Shown here one piece after another: positions 7,263 through 15,741 of a DNA stretch of 64,000 nucleotides. The translations under genes were made by a program, and so were the position numbers. Origin of the DNA: JACKCD01 sp041390905 (GTDB lineage: Bacteria > Chloroflexota > Anaerolineae > Promineifilales > Promineifilaceae); assembly GCA_041390905.1 (NCBI GenBank), contig JAWKPA010000014.1, forward strand, positions 496,001-560,000. Reading direction: 5' to 3'. The number at the start of each line of letters is the position of its first letter. Positions within the stretch are counted from its first letter, which is position 1. The notes under the pieces are model-generated. The model was given only the letters and a program-made list of their open reading frames with translations, did not search any database and was not told the origin of the DNA.

Positions 7263-8183
7263 TTACGCCTCATACGCTGCTGCTGGCGGGCGGACGATGA
7301 GCATGGAGCGGTTGGCGGCACGCATGACTTTGTGGGTAATGGAGCCATAGAGCCAGCGGCGCAGCCCGGTGCGGCCGTGGGTTGCCATTACCAGCACATC
7401 GCTGTTTTTGTCGGCGGCAACGCGCAAAATGTAGTCGGCGGGGTCGCCCTCGGCAACGGCCGTTTCTAGCTCACCCTCTTCCTGCTCATATTCTTCCACA
7501 ATTCGCCGCACATAGTCGGGGATGCGGCTGTAAAAACCTTCCATCACCTGTTCCGCTAGCCCCGGTTCAAGCCGGTTAATTTCATCTAACTCGCGCTGGT
7601 CAAGATACGATTCCTGGTTGTCAACGCGCAAAATGGTGGTGTGTGCGCCCAAGCCACGCGCCAGATCGAGACCGGGTTTAACGGCCGTTTCCGCCATCGC
7701 CGAACCATCCAGCGTAATCAACACCTTGCGAATGGGGTCGCCGTTGCGAAGTGCCAAAACCGGGCATGGTGCCTTTTGCAGCACCTTTTCCGTTACGCTA
7801 CCCATAATGAAGCGGTCTAGCCCGGAACGACCGTGGGTACTCATCACAATCAAGTCCACCTTTTCATCAACCGCCGTATCAACAATCAAACTTGCCGGAT
7901 CGCCTTCCAGCACCATCTTCACCAGCGTCACTTCTGGATGACGGTTTCTGCTTTGAACATGGTCAAGGTATTGGTTTGCTTCATCGAACGCTTGTTCAGA
8001 TGATTGTTCAGGCAGCAGCACCCCGTAACCACCGGCAACCGGGTGTGACACCACCAGATCCATCACTGGAGCTTGAAGCAAAATGACCTTGCCGTTTACT
8101 TGTTTTGCCAGCATCAGGGCTGGCTCAATGGCCCGCTCGGCCAATTCGGAACCGTCGAGCGGGAGCAAAATTTTCTTGAACAT
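7263..8183 (-). CDS. Universal stress protein, tandem UspA domains
   Basis: A 306-residue protein of two UspA domains. Domain 1 starts FKKILLPLDGSELAERAIEP and ends with the nucleotide-binding STHGRSGLDRFIMGSVTEKV followed by PVLALR. Domain 2 starts RKVLITLDGSAMAETAV near residue 157 and ends ATHGRTGLRRWLYGSITHKV then LIVRPP. Both carry the G-2x-G-9x-G(S/T) ATP-binding pattern, so ATP binding is likely. The start at 8183 has AGGAGG 6 bp upstream; ten upstream codons are rejected. A second tandem UspA (25056) and a single-domain one (14402) occur in the window beside redox genes. Divergent from pdxH across 279 bp containing a palindrome and two near-symmetric ATGTCA/GTGACA stretches (8333 and 8368 area). 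Confidence 0.9.
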   Translation of the reverse strand: MFKKILLPLDGSELAERAIEPALMLAKQVNGKVILLQAPVMDLVVSHPVAGGYGVLLPEQSSEQAFDEANQYLDHVQSRNRHPEVTLVKMVLEGDPASLIVDTAVDEKVDLIVMSTHGRSGLDRFIMGSVTEKVLQKAPCPVLALRNGDPIRKVLITLDGSAMAETAVKPGLDLARGLGAHTTILRVDNQESYLDQRELDEINRLEPGLAEQVMEGFYSRIPDYVRRIVEEYEQEEGELETAVAEGDPADYILRVAADKNSDVLVMATHGRTGLRRWLYGSITHKVMRAANRSMLIVRPPAAAYEA

Positions 8184-8462
8184 GGCAACCTCCTCGGAAG
8201 GGGCGGAGAACAAAAGCTTTTTTCTTGGCTTCTGTCTTCGATCATCCGACCTCTGTTTTTTGTTGTTTGCCTTTAGTATGCGCTACAAGTGGGGGGAAGT
8301 GTAGTGACAAAGGGCAGCATTGGGAGAGAAAAATGTCATGAGGAAAACGGCCGTTTTTGCCGAAGAATGTCACCTAATAACAATGACCTTTGCCACCCGA
8401 CACCCCCCCATCGCTGCGGTAAGCTTGCAGCAAACAACTGCCAAAGGCGACGGAAGACAACG

Positions 8463-9104
8463 ATGGAGATAAGCAGCAGCTTACGTAAAGAATACACTCA
8501 GGCCGGGTTACGGCGCGAAGATTTGCACCCGAACCCGTTTCAACAATTTGAAAAATGGTTCCAGCAGGCGTGCAACGCCCAACTGATTGAACCCAACGCC
8601 ATGAGCCTGGCAACCGTTTCCCCCACAGGCGAACCCACCATTCGCACCATGCTCCTCAAATATTTTGACAGCAGCGGCTTTGTCTTTTTCACCAGCTACG
8701 AAAGCCCCAAAGCGTTCGACATGGCGCAAAACCCCCAGGTAGCCTTGCTTTTCACCTGGCTGCCGCTGGAGCGTCAACTGCGGATCAACGGGCTGGTGGA
8801 AAAAGTGACCACGGCCGAATCGCTAAAATATTTTCTGACGCGACCACGCGGCAGCCAAATGGGCGCATGGAGTTCACAGCAAAGCCACATTATTGGTTCT
8901 CGTCAGCTTTTGGAAATGAAATTTGATGAAATTCGGCGCAAATTCCAGGAAGGTGAGATACCGCTGCCTGCCTTTTGGGGCGGCTATCGCATTGTCCCCC
9001 ACCGCTTTGAGTTTTGGCAAGGGCGGGAAAACCGGCTGCACGACCGCTTCCGCTACACGCGGCAGCCGGACGATTCCTGGGAGATTGCGCGGTTAGCACC
9101 GTAA
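8463..9104 (+). CDS. pdxH: Pyridoxamine 5'-phosphate oxidase
   Basis: A 213-residue FMN enzyme that oxidises pyridoxamine or pyridoxine phosphate to pyridoxal phosphate. Motifs along the protein are LRKEYTQAGLRREDLHPNPF (N-terminal cap), MSLATVSPTGEPTIRTMLLK near residue 47 (FMN phosphate binding), GFVFFTSYESPKAFDM, WLPLERQLRINGLVEKV, SQMGAWSSQQS, and the C-terminal EFWQGRENRLHDRFRYTR with W-x-I-x-RLAP. Length and ends fit the family. The start ATG at 8463 is chosen because the N-terminal MEISSSLRKEY matches family starts; the open frame upstream spans an intergenic palindrome. It is 86 bp upstream of the PFOR gene, separated by a hairpin repeat. Confidence 0.93.
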   Translation: MEISSSLRKEYTQAGLRREDLHPNPFQQFEKWFQQACNAQLIEPNAMSLATVSPTGEPTIRTMLLKYFDSSGFVFFTSYESPKAFDMAQNPQVALLFTWLPLERQLRINGLVEKVTTAESLKYFLTRPRGSQMGAWSSQQSHIIGSRQLLEMKFDEIRRKFQEGEIPLPAFWGGYRIVPHRFEFWQGRENRLHDRFRYTRQPDDSWEIARLAP

Positions 9105-9171
9105 GAGATTGGGGATTAGAGATTGGGGATTGGTCGCTGCGCTAGTGCCAATCTCCAATCTCTAATCTCTA
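9105..9171. repeat. Inverted repeat of 'AGAGATTGGGGATTGG' units
   Basis: AGATTGGGGATTAGAGATTG on the left pairs with CCAATCTCCAATCTCTAATC on the right, with a loop near 9134-9147. Members of the same GATTGGAGATTGG family occur at 28719, 60298 and 63835, always between genes. Confidence 0.85.
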
Positions 9172-9190
9172 ATAACCAAAGGATAAAACA

Positions 9191-12100
9191 ATGCCCAAGC
9201 AAATCATGACAATTGATGCCAACGAAGCAGTGGCGCGGGTGGCGCACAAGGTGAATGAGGTGATCGCCATTTACCCGATTACCCCCGCTTCCCCGATTGG
9301 CGAATGGGCGGATCAATGGTCGGCCGAGGGACAGCGCAACATTTGGGGCGATGTGCCGCAGGTGGTCGAAATGCAGTCAGAAGGGGGGGCAGCGGGGGCC
9401 GTGCATGGCGCACTCCAGGCAGGTTCCTTAACCACGACGTTCACCGCCTCCCAGGGGCTGTTGCTGATGATCCCCAATATGTACAAAATTGCCGGGGAGC
9501 TAACGCCGACGGTGTTCCACATTGCGGCGCGGTCGCTGGCGGCGCAGGCACTCTCCATTTTTGGCGACCACAGCGACGTGATGGCGGCGCGGAACACCGG
9601 CTTTGCCCTGCTGGCCTCCAACTCGGTGCAAGAGGCGGCCGATTTTGCCCTGATTGCATCGGCGGCAACGCTGAAGGCGCGGGTGCCGTTCCTGCACTTT
9701 TTTGATGGCTTCCGCACTTCACACGAAATTAGCAAGATGGAGCTGATTGGCGAGTCGGTGATGAGGGCGATGATGGACGAGGAGGCGATTGCGGCGCACC
9801 GGGCGCGGGGGCTGACCCCCGATAATCCGTTTATTCGCGGCACGGCGCAAAACCCCGATGTCTTTTTCCAGGCGCGGGAGAGCGTGAACCCGTTTTATCT
9901 GGCTTGCCCGGATGTGGTACAGCAGGCGATGGATCAATTTGGCGAGCTGACGGGGCGGCAGTATGGACTGTTTGAATACAGCGGTGCGCCGGATGCGGAG
10001 CGGGTGCTGGTGCTGATGGGGTCGGGGGCGGAGACAGTGGAACAAACGGCCGTTTTCCTTCACCAACACCAAAACGAAAAAGTGGGCGTGGTCAAGGTGC
10101 GCCTTTATCGGCCGTTTGCCGCCGAACGCTTTGTAGCCGCCTTGCCCAACACCGTGAAAGCCATTGCTGTGCTGGACCGCACCAAGGAGCCAGGGGCGAC
10201 GGGTGAACCGCTTTACCTGGATGTGGTGTCGGCGTTGATGGATTATTGGGATGGGGCGTTGCCGAGGGTGATAAACGGCCGTTATGGCCTCTCCTCCAAA
10301 GAATTCACCCCCGGCATGGTCAAAGCCATCTACGACGAGCTTGCCAAGCCGCAGCCCAAACGCCGCTTCACCATCGGCATCAACGACGACGTAACCCACA
10401 CCAGTTTACCCTGGGACAAAGACTTTGAGATTGAATCCGACGACACCGTTCGCGCCGTCTTCTACGGCCTCGGCTCTGATGGTACCGTAGGTGCCAACAA
10501 AAACTCCATCAAAATCATTGGCGAGGAAACACCCAACTTTGCCCAGGGCTACTTTGTCTACGACTCCAAAAAAGCGGGGGCCGTGACCGTTTCCCATTTA
10601 CGCTTCGGCCACCACCCCATTCACGCCCCTTACCTGATCCAGTCGGCTAACTTTGTCGCCTGCCATCAGTTCAACTTTTTGGAGCGGTATGATGTGGCGC
10701 GGCTGGCGGCACCGGGGGCAACCTTCCTGCTCAACAGCCCCTATGGCCCCGACGACGTGTGGGATCATCTGCCACGCAGCCTGCAAGCCGCCATCATTGA
10801 CAAGCATCTCCGCTTTTACGTGGTGGATGGCTACCGCGTAGCGAAGGAAACGGGCATGGGGCGGCGCATCAACACCGTCATGCAAACTTGTTTCTTTGCC
10901 CTCACCGCTGTCATTCCCACCGAGGAGGCGATTGGCTCGATCAAAACCGCCATTCAAAAGACCTATGGCAAGCGGGGTGAACGGGTGGTAGAGCAAAACT
11001 TTGCCGCTGTAGATGAGTCGCTGACCCATCTTTATGAGGTGGCCGTGCCAACGGAACCGAGCAGCGACTTTGAACGGCCGCCCATCGTGCCAGAGTTTGC
11101 ACCCGAATTTATCCAATCCGTTACCGCCCGCATCATTGAGGGGGTGGGGGATGATCTGCCGGTGAGTGCGCTGCCCATTGATGGTACCTACCCCTCCGGC
11201 ACGACGCAGTGGGAAAAGCGCAATATCGCCACCGAAATCCCGGTGTGGGATCCCGACATTTGTATTCAGTGCGGCAAATGCGTGCTGGCCTGCCCCCATG
11301 CGGTGGTGCGGATGAAGGTGTTTGACAGTGATCAGCTTGAGAACGCCCCCGCCAGCTTCAAATCGGCTCCGGCGCGGTTCAAAGAGTTTAAGGATATGGC
11401 CTATTCGCTGCAGGTGGCACCGGAAGATTGCACCGGCTGTTCGCTGTGTGTGGAGGCTTGCCCAGTGAAAAACAAGGCACAGCCCAAGTTCAAGGCGATT
11501 AACATGGAGCCGCAGTTGCCGTTGCGCGAGCAGGAGCGGGAGAATTGGGAATTTTTCAAGGCGTTGCCAGAGATTGACCGGACGATGATTCCGTTGAACC
11601 AGATCAAATATTCCCAGCTTGTGTCGCCGCTGTTTGAGTTTTCCGGGGCGTGTGCCGGGTGTGGCGAAACGCCGTACCTGGGGCTGCTCAGTCGGCTGTT
11701 TGGCGAGCGCACCATTGTGGCAAATGCCACGGGCTGTTCTTCCATTTATGGCGGCAATTTGCCGACCACGCCGTGGGCGAAAAATGGCGACGGGCGCGGC
11801 CCGGCCTGGGCGAACTCGCTGTTTGAAGACAATGCGGAGTTTGGGCTGGGGATGCGGGTGGCGCTGGATCAGCGGCTGGAGATGGCGAGCAATGTGCTAC
11901 AGCGGCTAAAGGCGCTGGTTGGTGATGACCTGGCCGACGATATTTTGATTGCGACGCAAAAAACCGAGGCTGATATTGCCGCCCAGCGGGAGCGGGTGGA
12001 ACGGCTGAAGGCGCGGTTGGCTGACTTGCAGGCTGACCCGAAGGTTGACGGCCACCAAGCATCTATAACACGGCTGCTGAGTTTGGCCGATGTCTTTGTG

Positions 12101-12745
12101 AAAAAGGATGTCTGGATTGTGGGTGGGGATGGCTGGGCGTATGACATTGGCTTTGGCGGTCTGGATCATGTGCTGGCGTCGGGGCGTAATGTCAATGTGC
12201 TGGTGATGGATACGGAGGTGTATTCCAACACCGGGGGGCAGATGTCGAAGGCGACACCGCGTGGGGCTGTTGCCAAGTTTGCTGCCGGTGGCAAGCCGCT
12301 GGCGAAGAAGGATTTGGGGCAGTTGGTGATGAGCTATGGCAATGTGTATGTGGCGCAGGTGGCGTTTGGGGCGAATGACCGGCAGACGCTGCAGGCGTTG
12401 CTGGAGGCGGAGGCGTATGAAGGGCCGTCGCTTGTGATTGCGTATAGCCATTGTATTGCTCATGGTTATGATTTGAAGTTTGGGTTGGGGCAGCAGCAAA
12501 CGGCCGTTTCTTCTGGCTACTGGCCGCTTTATCGCTTTAACCCGGACGCGGTGGATGAGGGTAAACGGCCGTTAACCCTGGACAGCAAGCCCCCGGCCAC
12601 GCCGCTGGAGCAATATATGTACCGTGAAGGCCGCTACCGGATGTTGCAGCAGCGTGACCCACAAACGGCCGTTCACATGCTCGAACTGGCAAAAGCCGAC
12701 GTGGCGGCCAAGTGGGAGCGTTTGTCGGGAAATGGTGATCGGTAA
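9191..12745 (+). CDS. nifJ: Pyruvate:ferredoxin (flavodoxin) oxidoreductase
   Basis: A single-chain 1184-residue PFOR of normal family length. It converts pyruvate and CoA to acetyl-CoA and CO2, passing electrons to ferredoxin. Domain order: pyruvate/TPP pyrimidine-side domain from residue 1 (VIAIYPITPASPIGEWADQW), the gamma-type domain around residues 410-610 (GLGSDGTVGANKNSIKIIG), two 4Fe-4S motifs CIQCGKCVLACP near 691 and CTGCSLCVEACP near 746. The TPP-binding region starts CAGCGETPYLGLLSRLFGER near 820, with a third-cluster Cys, NATGCSSIYGG and GDGWAYDIGFGG. VLVMDTEVYSNTGGQMSKAT completes it. A sequence AAAGGA precedes the ATG. Five palindromes fall inside it, encoding QTAVF, INGRY, QTAVS, KRPL and QTAVH in variable surface segments. 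Followed by a DHOD-like protein, a pairing I recall from other anaerobes. Confidence 0.96.
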   Translation: MPKQIMTIDANEAVARVAHKVNEVIAIYPITPASPIGEWADQWSAEGQRNIWGDVPQVVEMQSEGGAAGAVHGALQAGSLTTTFTASQGLLLMIPNMYKIAGELTPTVFHIAARSLAAQALSIFGDHSDVMAARNTGFALLASNSVQEAADFALIASAATLKARVPFLHFFDGFRTSHEISKMELIGESVMRAMMDEEAIAAHRARGLTPDNPFIRGTAQNPDVFFQARESVNPFYLACPDVVQQAMDQFGELTGRQYGLFEYSGAPDAERVLVLMGSGAETVEQTAVFLHQHQNEKVGVVKVRLYRPFAAERFVAALPNTVKAIAVLDRTKEPGATGEPLYLDVVSALMDYWDGALPRVINGRYGLSSKEFTPGMVKAIYDELAKPQPKRRFTIGINDDVTHTSLPWDKDFEIESDDTVRAVFYGLGSDGTVGANKNSIKIIGEETPNFAQGYFVYDSKKAGAVTVSHLRFGHHPIHAPYLIQSANFVACHQFNFLERYDVARLAAPGATFLLNSPYGPDDVWDHLPRSLQAAIIDKHLRFYVVDGYRVAKETGMGRRINTVMQTCFFALTAVIPTEEAIGSIKTAIQKTYGKRGERVVEQNFAAVDESLTHLYEVAVPTEPSSDFERPPIVPEFAPEFIQSVTARIIEGVGDDLPVSALPIDGTYPSGTTQWEKRNIATEIPVWDPDICIQCGKCVLACPHAVVRMKVFDSDQLENAPASFKSAPARFKEFKDMAYSLQVAPEDCTGCSLCVEACPVKNKAQPKFKAINMEPQLPLREQERENWEFFKALPEIDRTMIPLNQIKYSQLVSPLFEFSGACAGCGETPYLGLLSRLFGERTIVANATGCSSIYGGNLPTTPWAKNGDGRGPAWANSLFEDNAEFGLGMRVALDQRLEMASNVLQRLKALVGDDLADDILIATQKTEADIAAQRERVERLKARLADLQADPKVDGHQASITRLLSLADVFVKKDVWIVGGDGWAYDIGFGGLDHVLASGRNVNVLVMDTEVYSNTGGQMSKATPRGAVAKFAAGGKPLAKKDLGQLVMSYGNVYVAQVAFGANDRQTLQALLEAEAYEGPSLVIAYSHCIAHGYDLKFGLGQQQTAVSSGYWPLYRFNPDAVDEGKRPLTLDSKPPATPLEQYMYREGRYRMLQQRDPQTAVHMLELAKADVAAKWERLSGNGDR

Positions 12746-12827
12746 ACAGTAATCAGTAATCGGTAAACAGTAATCAGTAATCAGTGAGTTGGACTGATTA
12801 CTGAACACTGATTACTGATTACTGGGA
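12746..12827. repeat. Inverted repeat of 'CAGTAATCAGTAATC' units
   Basis: Directly after the nifJ stop, repeated AACAGTAATCAGTAATC on the left pairs with GATTACTGATTACTG on the right. A related stretch lies at 61493-61531. Confidence 0.8.
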
Positions 12828-12834
12828 GATAAAA

Positions 12835-13839
12835 ATGGATTTAACAACAACCTACCTGGGGCTGACGCTTAAAAACCCAATTGTGCCGTCGTCGTCGCCG
12901 CTGGCGCGGAATTTGGGTAAGCTGCGGCAAATGGAAGATGCGGGGGCGGCGGCGGTGGTGCTGCACTCCTTGTTTGAAGAAGAGATCAACGCCGAAAGTG
13001 AAACGCTGGATCGCTATCTAAATGAAGGGAGCGAGAGCTATGGCGAGGCACTTTCTTACTTCCCCGAAGCCCCGATGTATGCCTCCATTGGCCCCGATGC
13101 CTATTTGGGCTATCTGAGTGAGGTGAAGCGGGCGCTGGATATTCCCGTCATTGCCAGCCTGAATGGGGTGTCGGCTGGCGGCTGGACGCGCTATGCGCGG
13201 CTGATGGAGGAGGCGGGAGCCGATGCGCTGGAACTGAACGTTTATTACCTGCCAACGCGGCTTGATATGAGCGGGGCGGAGGTGGAGCAGATGTATTTGG
13301 ATGTGCTGCGGGATGTGAAGCACCATGTTTCCATCCCGGTGGCGATGAAGCTGAACCCGTATTTTAGTGCCACGGCTCACATGGCAAACCAGTTGGCGCA
13401 GGCCGGTGCTGATGGGCTGGTGCTGTTTAACCGCTTTTATCAGCCGGACCTGGATTTGAACCATTTGGCGGTGGTGCCTAATTTGCACCTGAGTGGTTCG
13501 GCGGAGATGCGGCTGCCGCTGCGCTGGATTGCCATTCTCTACGGCCATATTGCGGCTGATTTGGCGCTGACAACGGGGATTCATACGGGTGAGGATGCGC
13601 TGAAGGGGATTGCGGCCGGGGCGACGGTGGTGATGATGGCGTCGGCGCTGTTGCAGATGGGGGTGGGGCGAATAACGGCCGTTCTTACCGAAATGACCCA
13701 CTGGCTGCAAGAACATGAATACGAATCGCTGGCACAACTGCGCGGCAGCCTGAGCCAGCGGAACTGCGGTGCGCCCGCTGCTTTTGAACGGGCGAATTAT
13801 ATTCAGGTGGTGGGATCCTATGCCCCCAGCCTGATGTAA
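12835..13839 (+). CDS. Dihydroorotate dehydrogenase-like flavoprotein (copy 1)
   Basis: A 334-residue FMN TIM-barrel protein of the DHOD/PreA superfamily. It starts MDLTTTYLGLTLKNPIVPSS, then DAGAAAVVLHSLFEEEI, VIASLNGVSAGGWTRYARLM, ADALELNVYY, PVAMKLNPYFS (Lys in the flavin site), GLVLFNRFYQPD, and the phosphate-binding TTGIHTGEDALKGIAAGATV. Members of this subgroup are annotated 'dihydroorotate dehydrogenase-like' and are not the pyrimidine enzyme. The true substrate is unknown. Its place directly behind PFOR suggests electron transfer or a linked metabolic step. A paralogue at 22561 has the same arrangement with a CBS protein downstream. GGGAG lies 8 bp before the ATG. Confidence 0.85.
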   Translation: MDLTTTYLGLTLKNPIVPSSSPLARNLGKLRQMEDAGAAAVVLHSLFEEEINAESETLDRYLNEGSESYGEALSYFPEAPMYASIGPDAYLGYLSEVKRALDIPVIASLNGVSAGGWTRYARLMEEAGADALELNVYYLPTRLDMSGAEVEQMYLDVLRDVKHHVSIPVAMKLNPYFSATAHMANQLAQAGADGLVLFNRFYQPDLDLNHLAVVPNLHLSGSAEMRLPLRWIAILYGHIAADLALTTGIHTGEDALKGIAAGATVVMMASALLQMGVGRITAVLTEMTHWLQEHEYESLAQLRGSLSQRNCGAPAAFERANYIQVVGSYAPSLM

Positions 13840-13842
13840 AGT

Positions 13843-13870
13843 GTAGGACAAGTTTGCAAACTTGTCCTAC
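13843..13870. repeat. Perfect 28-bp palindrome GTAGGACAAGTTTG/CAAACTTGTCCTAC
   Basis: A perfect 14+14-bp palindrome without loop, located between the DHOD-like gene and its CBS neighbour. A near-identical copy lies at the same place in the second DHOD-like/CBS pair (23544-23571). Confidence 0.9.
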
Positions 13871-13888
13871 AGTTCACAGGAGCAAACC

Positions 13889-14323
13889 ATGTTAACTGTA
13901 AAAGATTTAATGACCCCCAACCCCGATACCATTGCTCCGGATGCAACGCTTGGTGCAGCCATTGCAGAGATGAACCGTTGTGATGACCGTCAGCTTCCGG
14001 TGGTAGATAAATATGGTAGACTGGCTGGTATGATCACCGAGCGTGATATTCGGCTGGCCGTCAATTCGCCGCTGTTGTCTGAGGATTCCACGCTGCGGAT
14101 TCGGCTATTGGATCGGTTTTTGGTGGAAGATTGTATGACTCGCCATGTGGTGTCGGTGTTGCCAGAAACGCCGCTGCATGAGGCGGCCAAGATATTGGCA
14201 TCTCGTCGTTTTGGGGCGCTCCCAGTTGTTGTGAATGATGAACTGGTTGGCATTTTGAGCGTGACGGATTTGCTGCAATATTTGGCGCGGGAGAAAGTGC
14301 CAATGACCGATATGCCGGTTTAG
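13889..14323 (+). CDS. CBS-domain pair protein (copy 1)
   Basis: A 144-residue stand-alone tandem CBS protein. The first CBS begins VKDLMTPNPDTIAPDATLGA and ends RLAGMITERDIRLAV. The second begins VEDCMTRHVVSVLPETPLHE and ends ELVGILSVTDLLQYLA. CBS pairs bind adenosine nucleotides such as AMP or ATP and report energy state. No effector domain is attached, so it should act on a partner, plausibly the DHOD-like protein or PFOR encoded just upstream. The ATG at 13889 is chosen for AGGAG 6 bp upstream; the nine extra codons upstream would start inside the palindrome. Its paralogue at 23591 also follows a DHOD-like gene. Confidence 0.88.
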   Translation: MLTVKDLMTPNPDTIAPDATLGAAIAEMNRCDDRQLPVVDKYGRLAGMITERDIRLAVNSPLLSEDSTLRIRLLDRFLVEDCMTRHVVSVLPETPLHEAAKILASRRFGALPVVVNDELVGILSVTDLLQYLAREKVPMTDMPV

Positions 14324-14401
14324 AAAAATCAGCCATTGGCTTGCGGATATTGTGCCTGGCGGCGGACGTTGGGCGCAATATCCAGGTGAGAAAGTGTTGT
14401 C

Positions 14402-14863
14402 ATGTTTGCCCATTTGTTGGTTCCCCTCGATGGTTCCCCATTTGCTGAAGTTGCCTTAAAAGCGGCCGTTGACCTGGCCGATAGATACCAAAGCCGACTG
14501 CTGCTGGTTTATGTGGTTAATGTCCCCCATGCGGCCAATGCTTTTGCCGATGAGGCGCATGACCAACTGCTGGATCGCATTCGTCACCGTGTGTTTGCCG
14601 ATGCTTCGGCTTATCTGGAGGCAAAGGAGACGCAACTCAAGCAGCAAGGGCATCGCGTCGCGTCGCAATTGGTTGAAGGTCAGGATATTGCTGGCACGAT
14701 TTTGGAAATTGCCCGCGAAGAATTGGTGGATACCATTGTGATGTGTACGCATGGGCGTAGTGGCTTTAGCCGCTGGGTGTTTGGGAGTGTGGCTGAAAAG
14801 GTGCTGCGCGGTGCTGAGATACCGCTTTTGCTGTTGCGACCGGAAGTGGAAGAAGCTGGCTAG
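14402..14863 (+). CDS. Universal stress protein, single UspA domain
   Basis: A 153-residue UspA-domain protein: FAHLLVPLDGSPFAEVALKA at the start, DTIVMCTHGRSGFSRWVFGS then VAEKVLRG for the ATP-binding loop, and IPLLLLRPE at the end. The G-2x-G-9x-G-S pattern is intact, so ATP binding is expected. It lies in the same direction as the PFOR, DHOD-like and CBS genes, 78 bp after the CBS gene, and may be co-transcribed with them. Its stop codon overlaps that of the convergent receiver protein in the self-complementary tetramer CTAG (14860-14863), so both genes use the same four bases to stop. Confidence 0.9.
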   Translation: MFAHLLVPLDGSPFAEVALKAAVDLADRYQSRLLLVYVVNVPHAANAFADEAHDQLLDRIRHRVFADASAYLEAKETQLKQQGHRVASQLVEGQDIAGTILEIAREELVDTIVMCTHGRSGFSRWVFGSVAEKVLRGAEIPLLLLRPEVEEAG

Positions 14864-15306
14864 AAGAAGCTGGGCTGGGGGATTCGCATGGTTGGGGGCG
14901 GAAAGGGGGGAGAAACGGCCGTTTTTGGCACCATACTAGCCACCTTGTCAATAGATTGAATCAGATGTGGCGTATCAATCGTTTTCAGCAGATATTGCTG
15001 CGCCCCTGCTTGCAGTAACGCTTCCCTCTCTACCTCATCCGCATAAGACGCCAACACCAGCACGTGCACCCCCGTGTTTACTAATTGCCGCACCTGCATA
15101 ACCACACATTTCAGCTCTTCATTCAACGGATGTCGTAACCCCAACAACACAACATCTGGCTTTTGCAACTTCACATAGCCCAACGCCTCAGCTATGGTCG
15201 CTACCGCACCAATTTGTTCAATACCCTTAGCAGACTGCAACCGGGTGACTAACGCCTGACGAACGGCCGTATGTGATTCAATAATTAAAAGGTTTAAAGA
15301 GTTCAT
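14860..15306 (-). CDS. Stand-alone receiver-like protein lacking the phospho-acceptor Asp
   Basis: A 148-residue protein with receiver (CheY-like) fold motifs but altered active site. The usual acidic pair is ES (NLLIIESHTAV). The phospho-acceptor position reads KPDVVLLGLRHP, with Gly where the LuxR-type regulator at 21680 has Asp (QPDVVLMDIRLA). The switch Ser (LVLASYADE) and Lys (QYLLKTID) remain. It therefore cannot be phosphorylated in the normal way and is probably a pseudo-receiver acting by protein binding. There is no output domain; the tail after residue 125 is Pro-rich and includes the palindrome at 14915 (KTAVS). The start is the ATG at 15306; an upstream TTG is rejected. A TGAC-N4-GTCA box lies 65 bp upstream of the start. 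Confidence 0.75.
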   Translation of the reverse strand: MNSLNLLIIESHTAVRQALVTRLQSAKGIEQIGAVATIAEALGYVKLQKPDVVLLGLRHPLNEELKCVVMQVRQLVNTGVHVLVLASYADEVEREALLQAGAQQYLLKTIDTPHLIQSIDKVASMVPKTAVSPPFPPPTMRIPQPSFF

Positions 15307-15371
15307 GTGCGTTACCAATGATTTTGGTTAATGATTGTAGCAGTATAGCAACAAGCTCATCTGTTTATCAG

Positions 15372-15383
15372 TGACCTATGTCA
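15372..15383. promoter_or_regulatory. Palindromic box TGAC-CTAT-GTCA, possible response-regulator site
   Basis: A 12-bp symmetric box 66 bp upstream of the pseudo-receiver gene start. The same layout TGAC-N4-GTCA occurs at 22472-22483 upstream of the LuxR regulator, and weaker forms at about 32875 and 33807. Two copies by both regulators suggest a shared operator; the binding protein is unknown. Confidence 0.4.
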
Positions 15384-15531
15384 TTGATAGCTACTGATGG
15401 ATGTCACGCCGATTCCCGTTTTGCATTTCCATGAATGAATGAGGTGCCTGGCATTTCATGGGGCATTCACAAACTACTGAATACGACAACCCTCTCAATC
15501 TCCTAGTCTCTTAATTTCAATTCCTGTTTGC

Positions 15532-15594
15532 CTGCTTAGGGTTCAATCCAAAATAACATTGCAGTTCCAGAAGTTGAACTTCTTGCGTAACTTA
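15532..15594. repeat. Partial MITE-like palindromic element
   Basis: Starts TTAGGGTTCAATCCAAAATA and continues through CAGTTCCAGAAGTTGAACTT to CTTGCGTAACTTAC. It matches the left half of the element at 52900-52999 but lacks the second inverted half. Confidence 0.75.
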
Positions 15595-15653
15595 CTTCAT
15601 CCTCTTTCCTTATTTTGTCAACACACAAGCATGTGCCTGGTGTACTTGGCGTT

Positions 15654-15741
15654 GGTACTGCGGTACTTCTAAATATTTCTGAAAAAAGTGTTTTTTAACG
15701 CGGCATGTAATGTTTTCTTGGATAATAAGTACTGTAGTACC
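15654..15741. promoter_or_regulatory. Long-range inverted repeat GGTACTGCGGTACTT
   Basis: GGTACTGCGGTACTT (15654-15668) and AAGTACTGTAGTACC (15727-15741) are complementary with two mismatches, 58 bp apart. Each arm is itself a double GTAC motif. This looks like a pair of operator half-sites or a cruciform upstream of the repeat-protein gene; the function is a guess. Confidence 0.4.

Noticed and set aside
10598..12499. Minus-strand frames opposite nifJ
   Set aside because: nifJ is unmistakable on the plus strand; the antisense frames lack start sites and family features.
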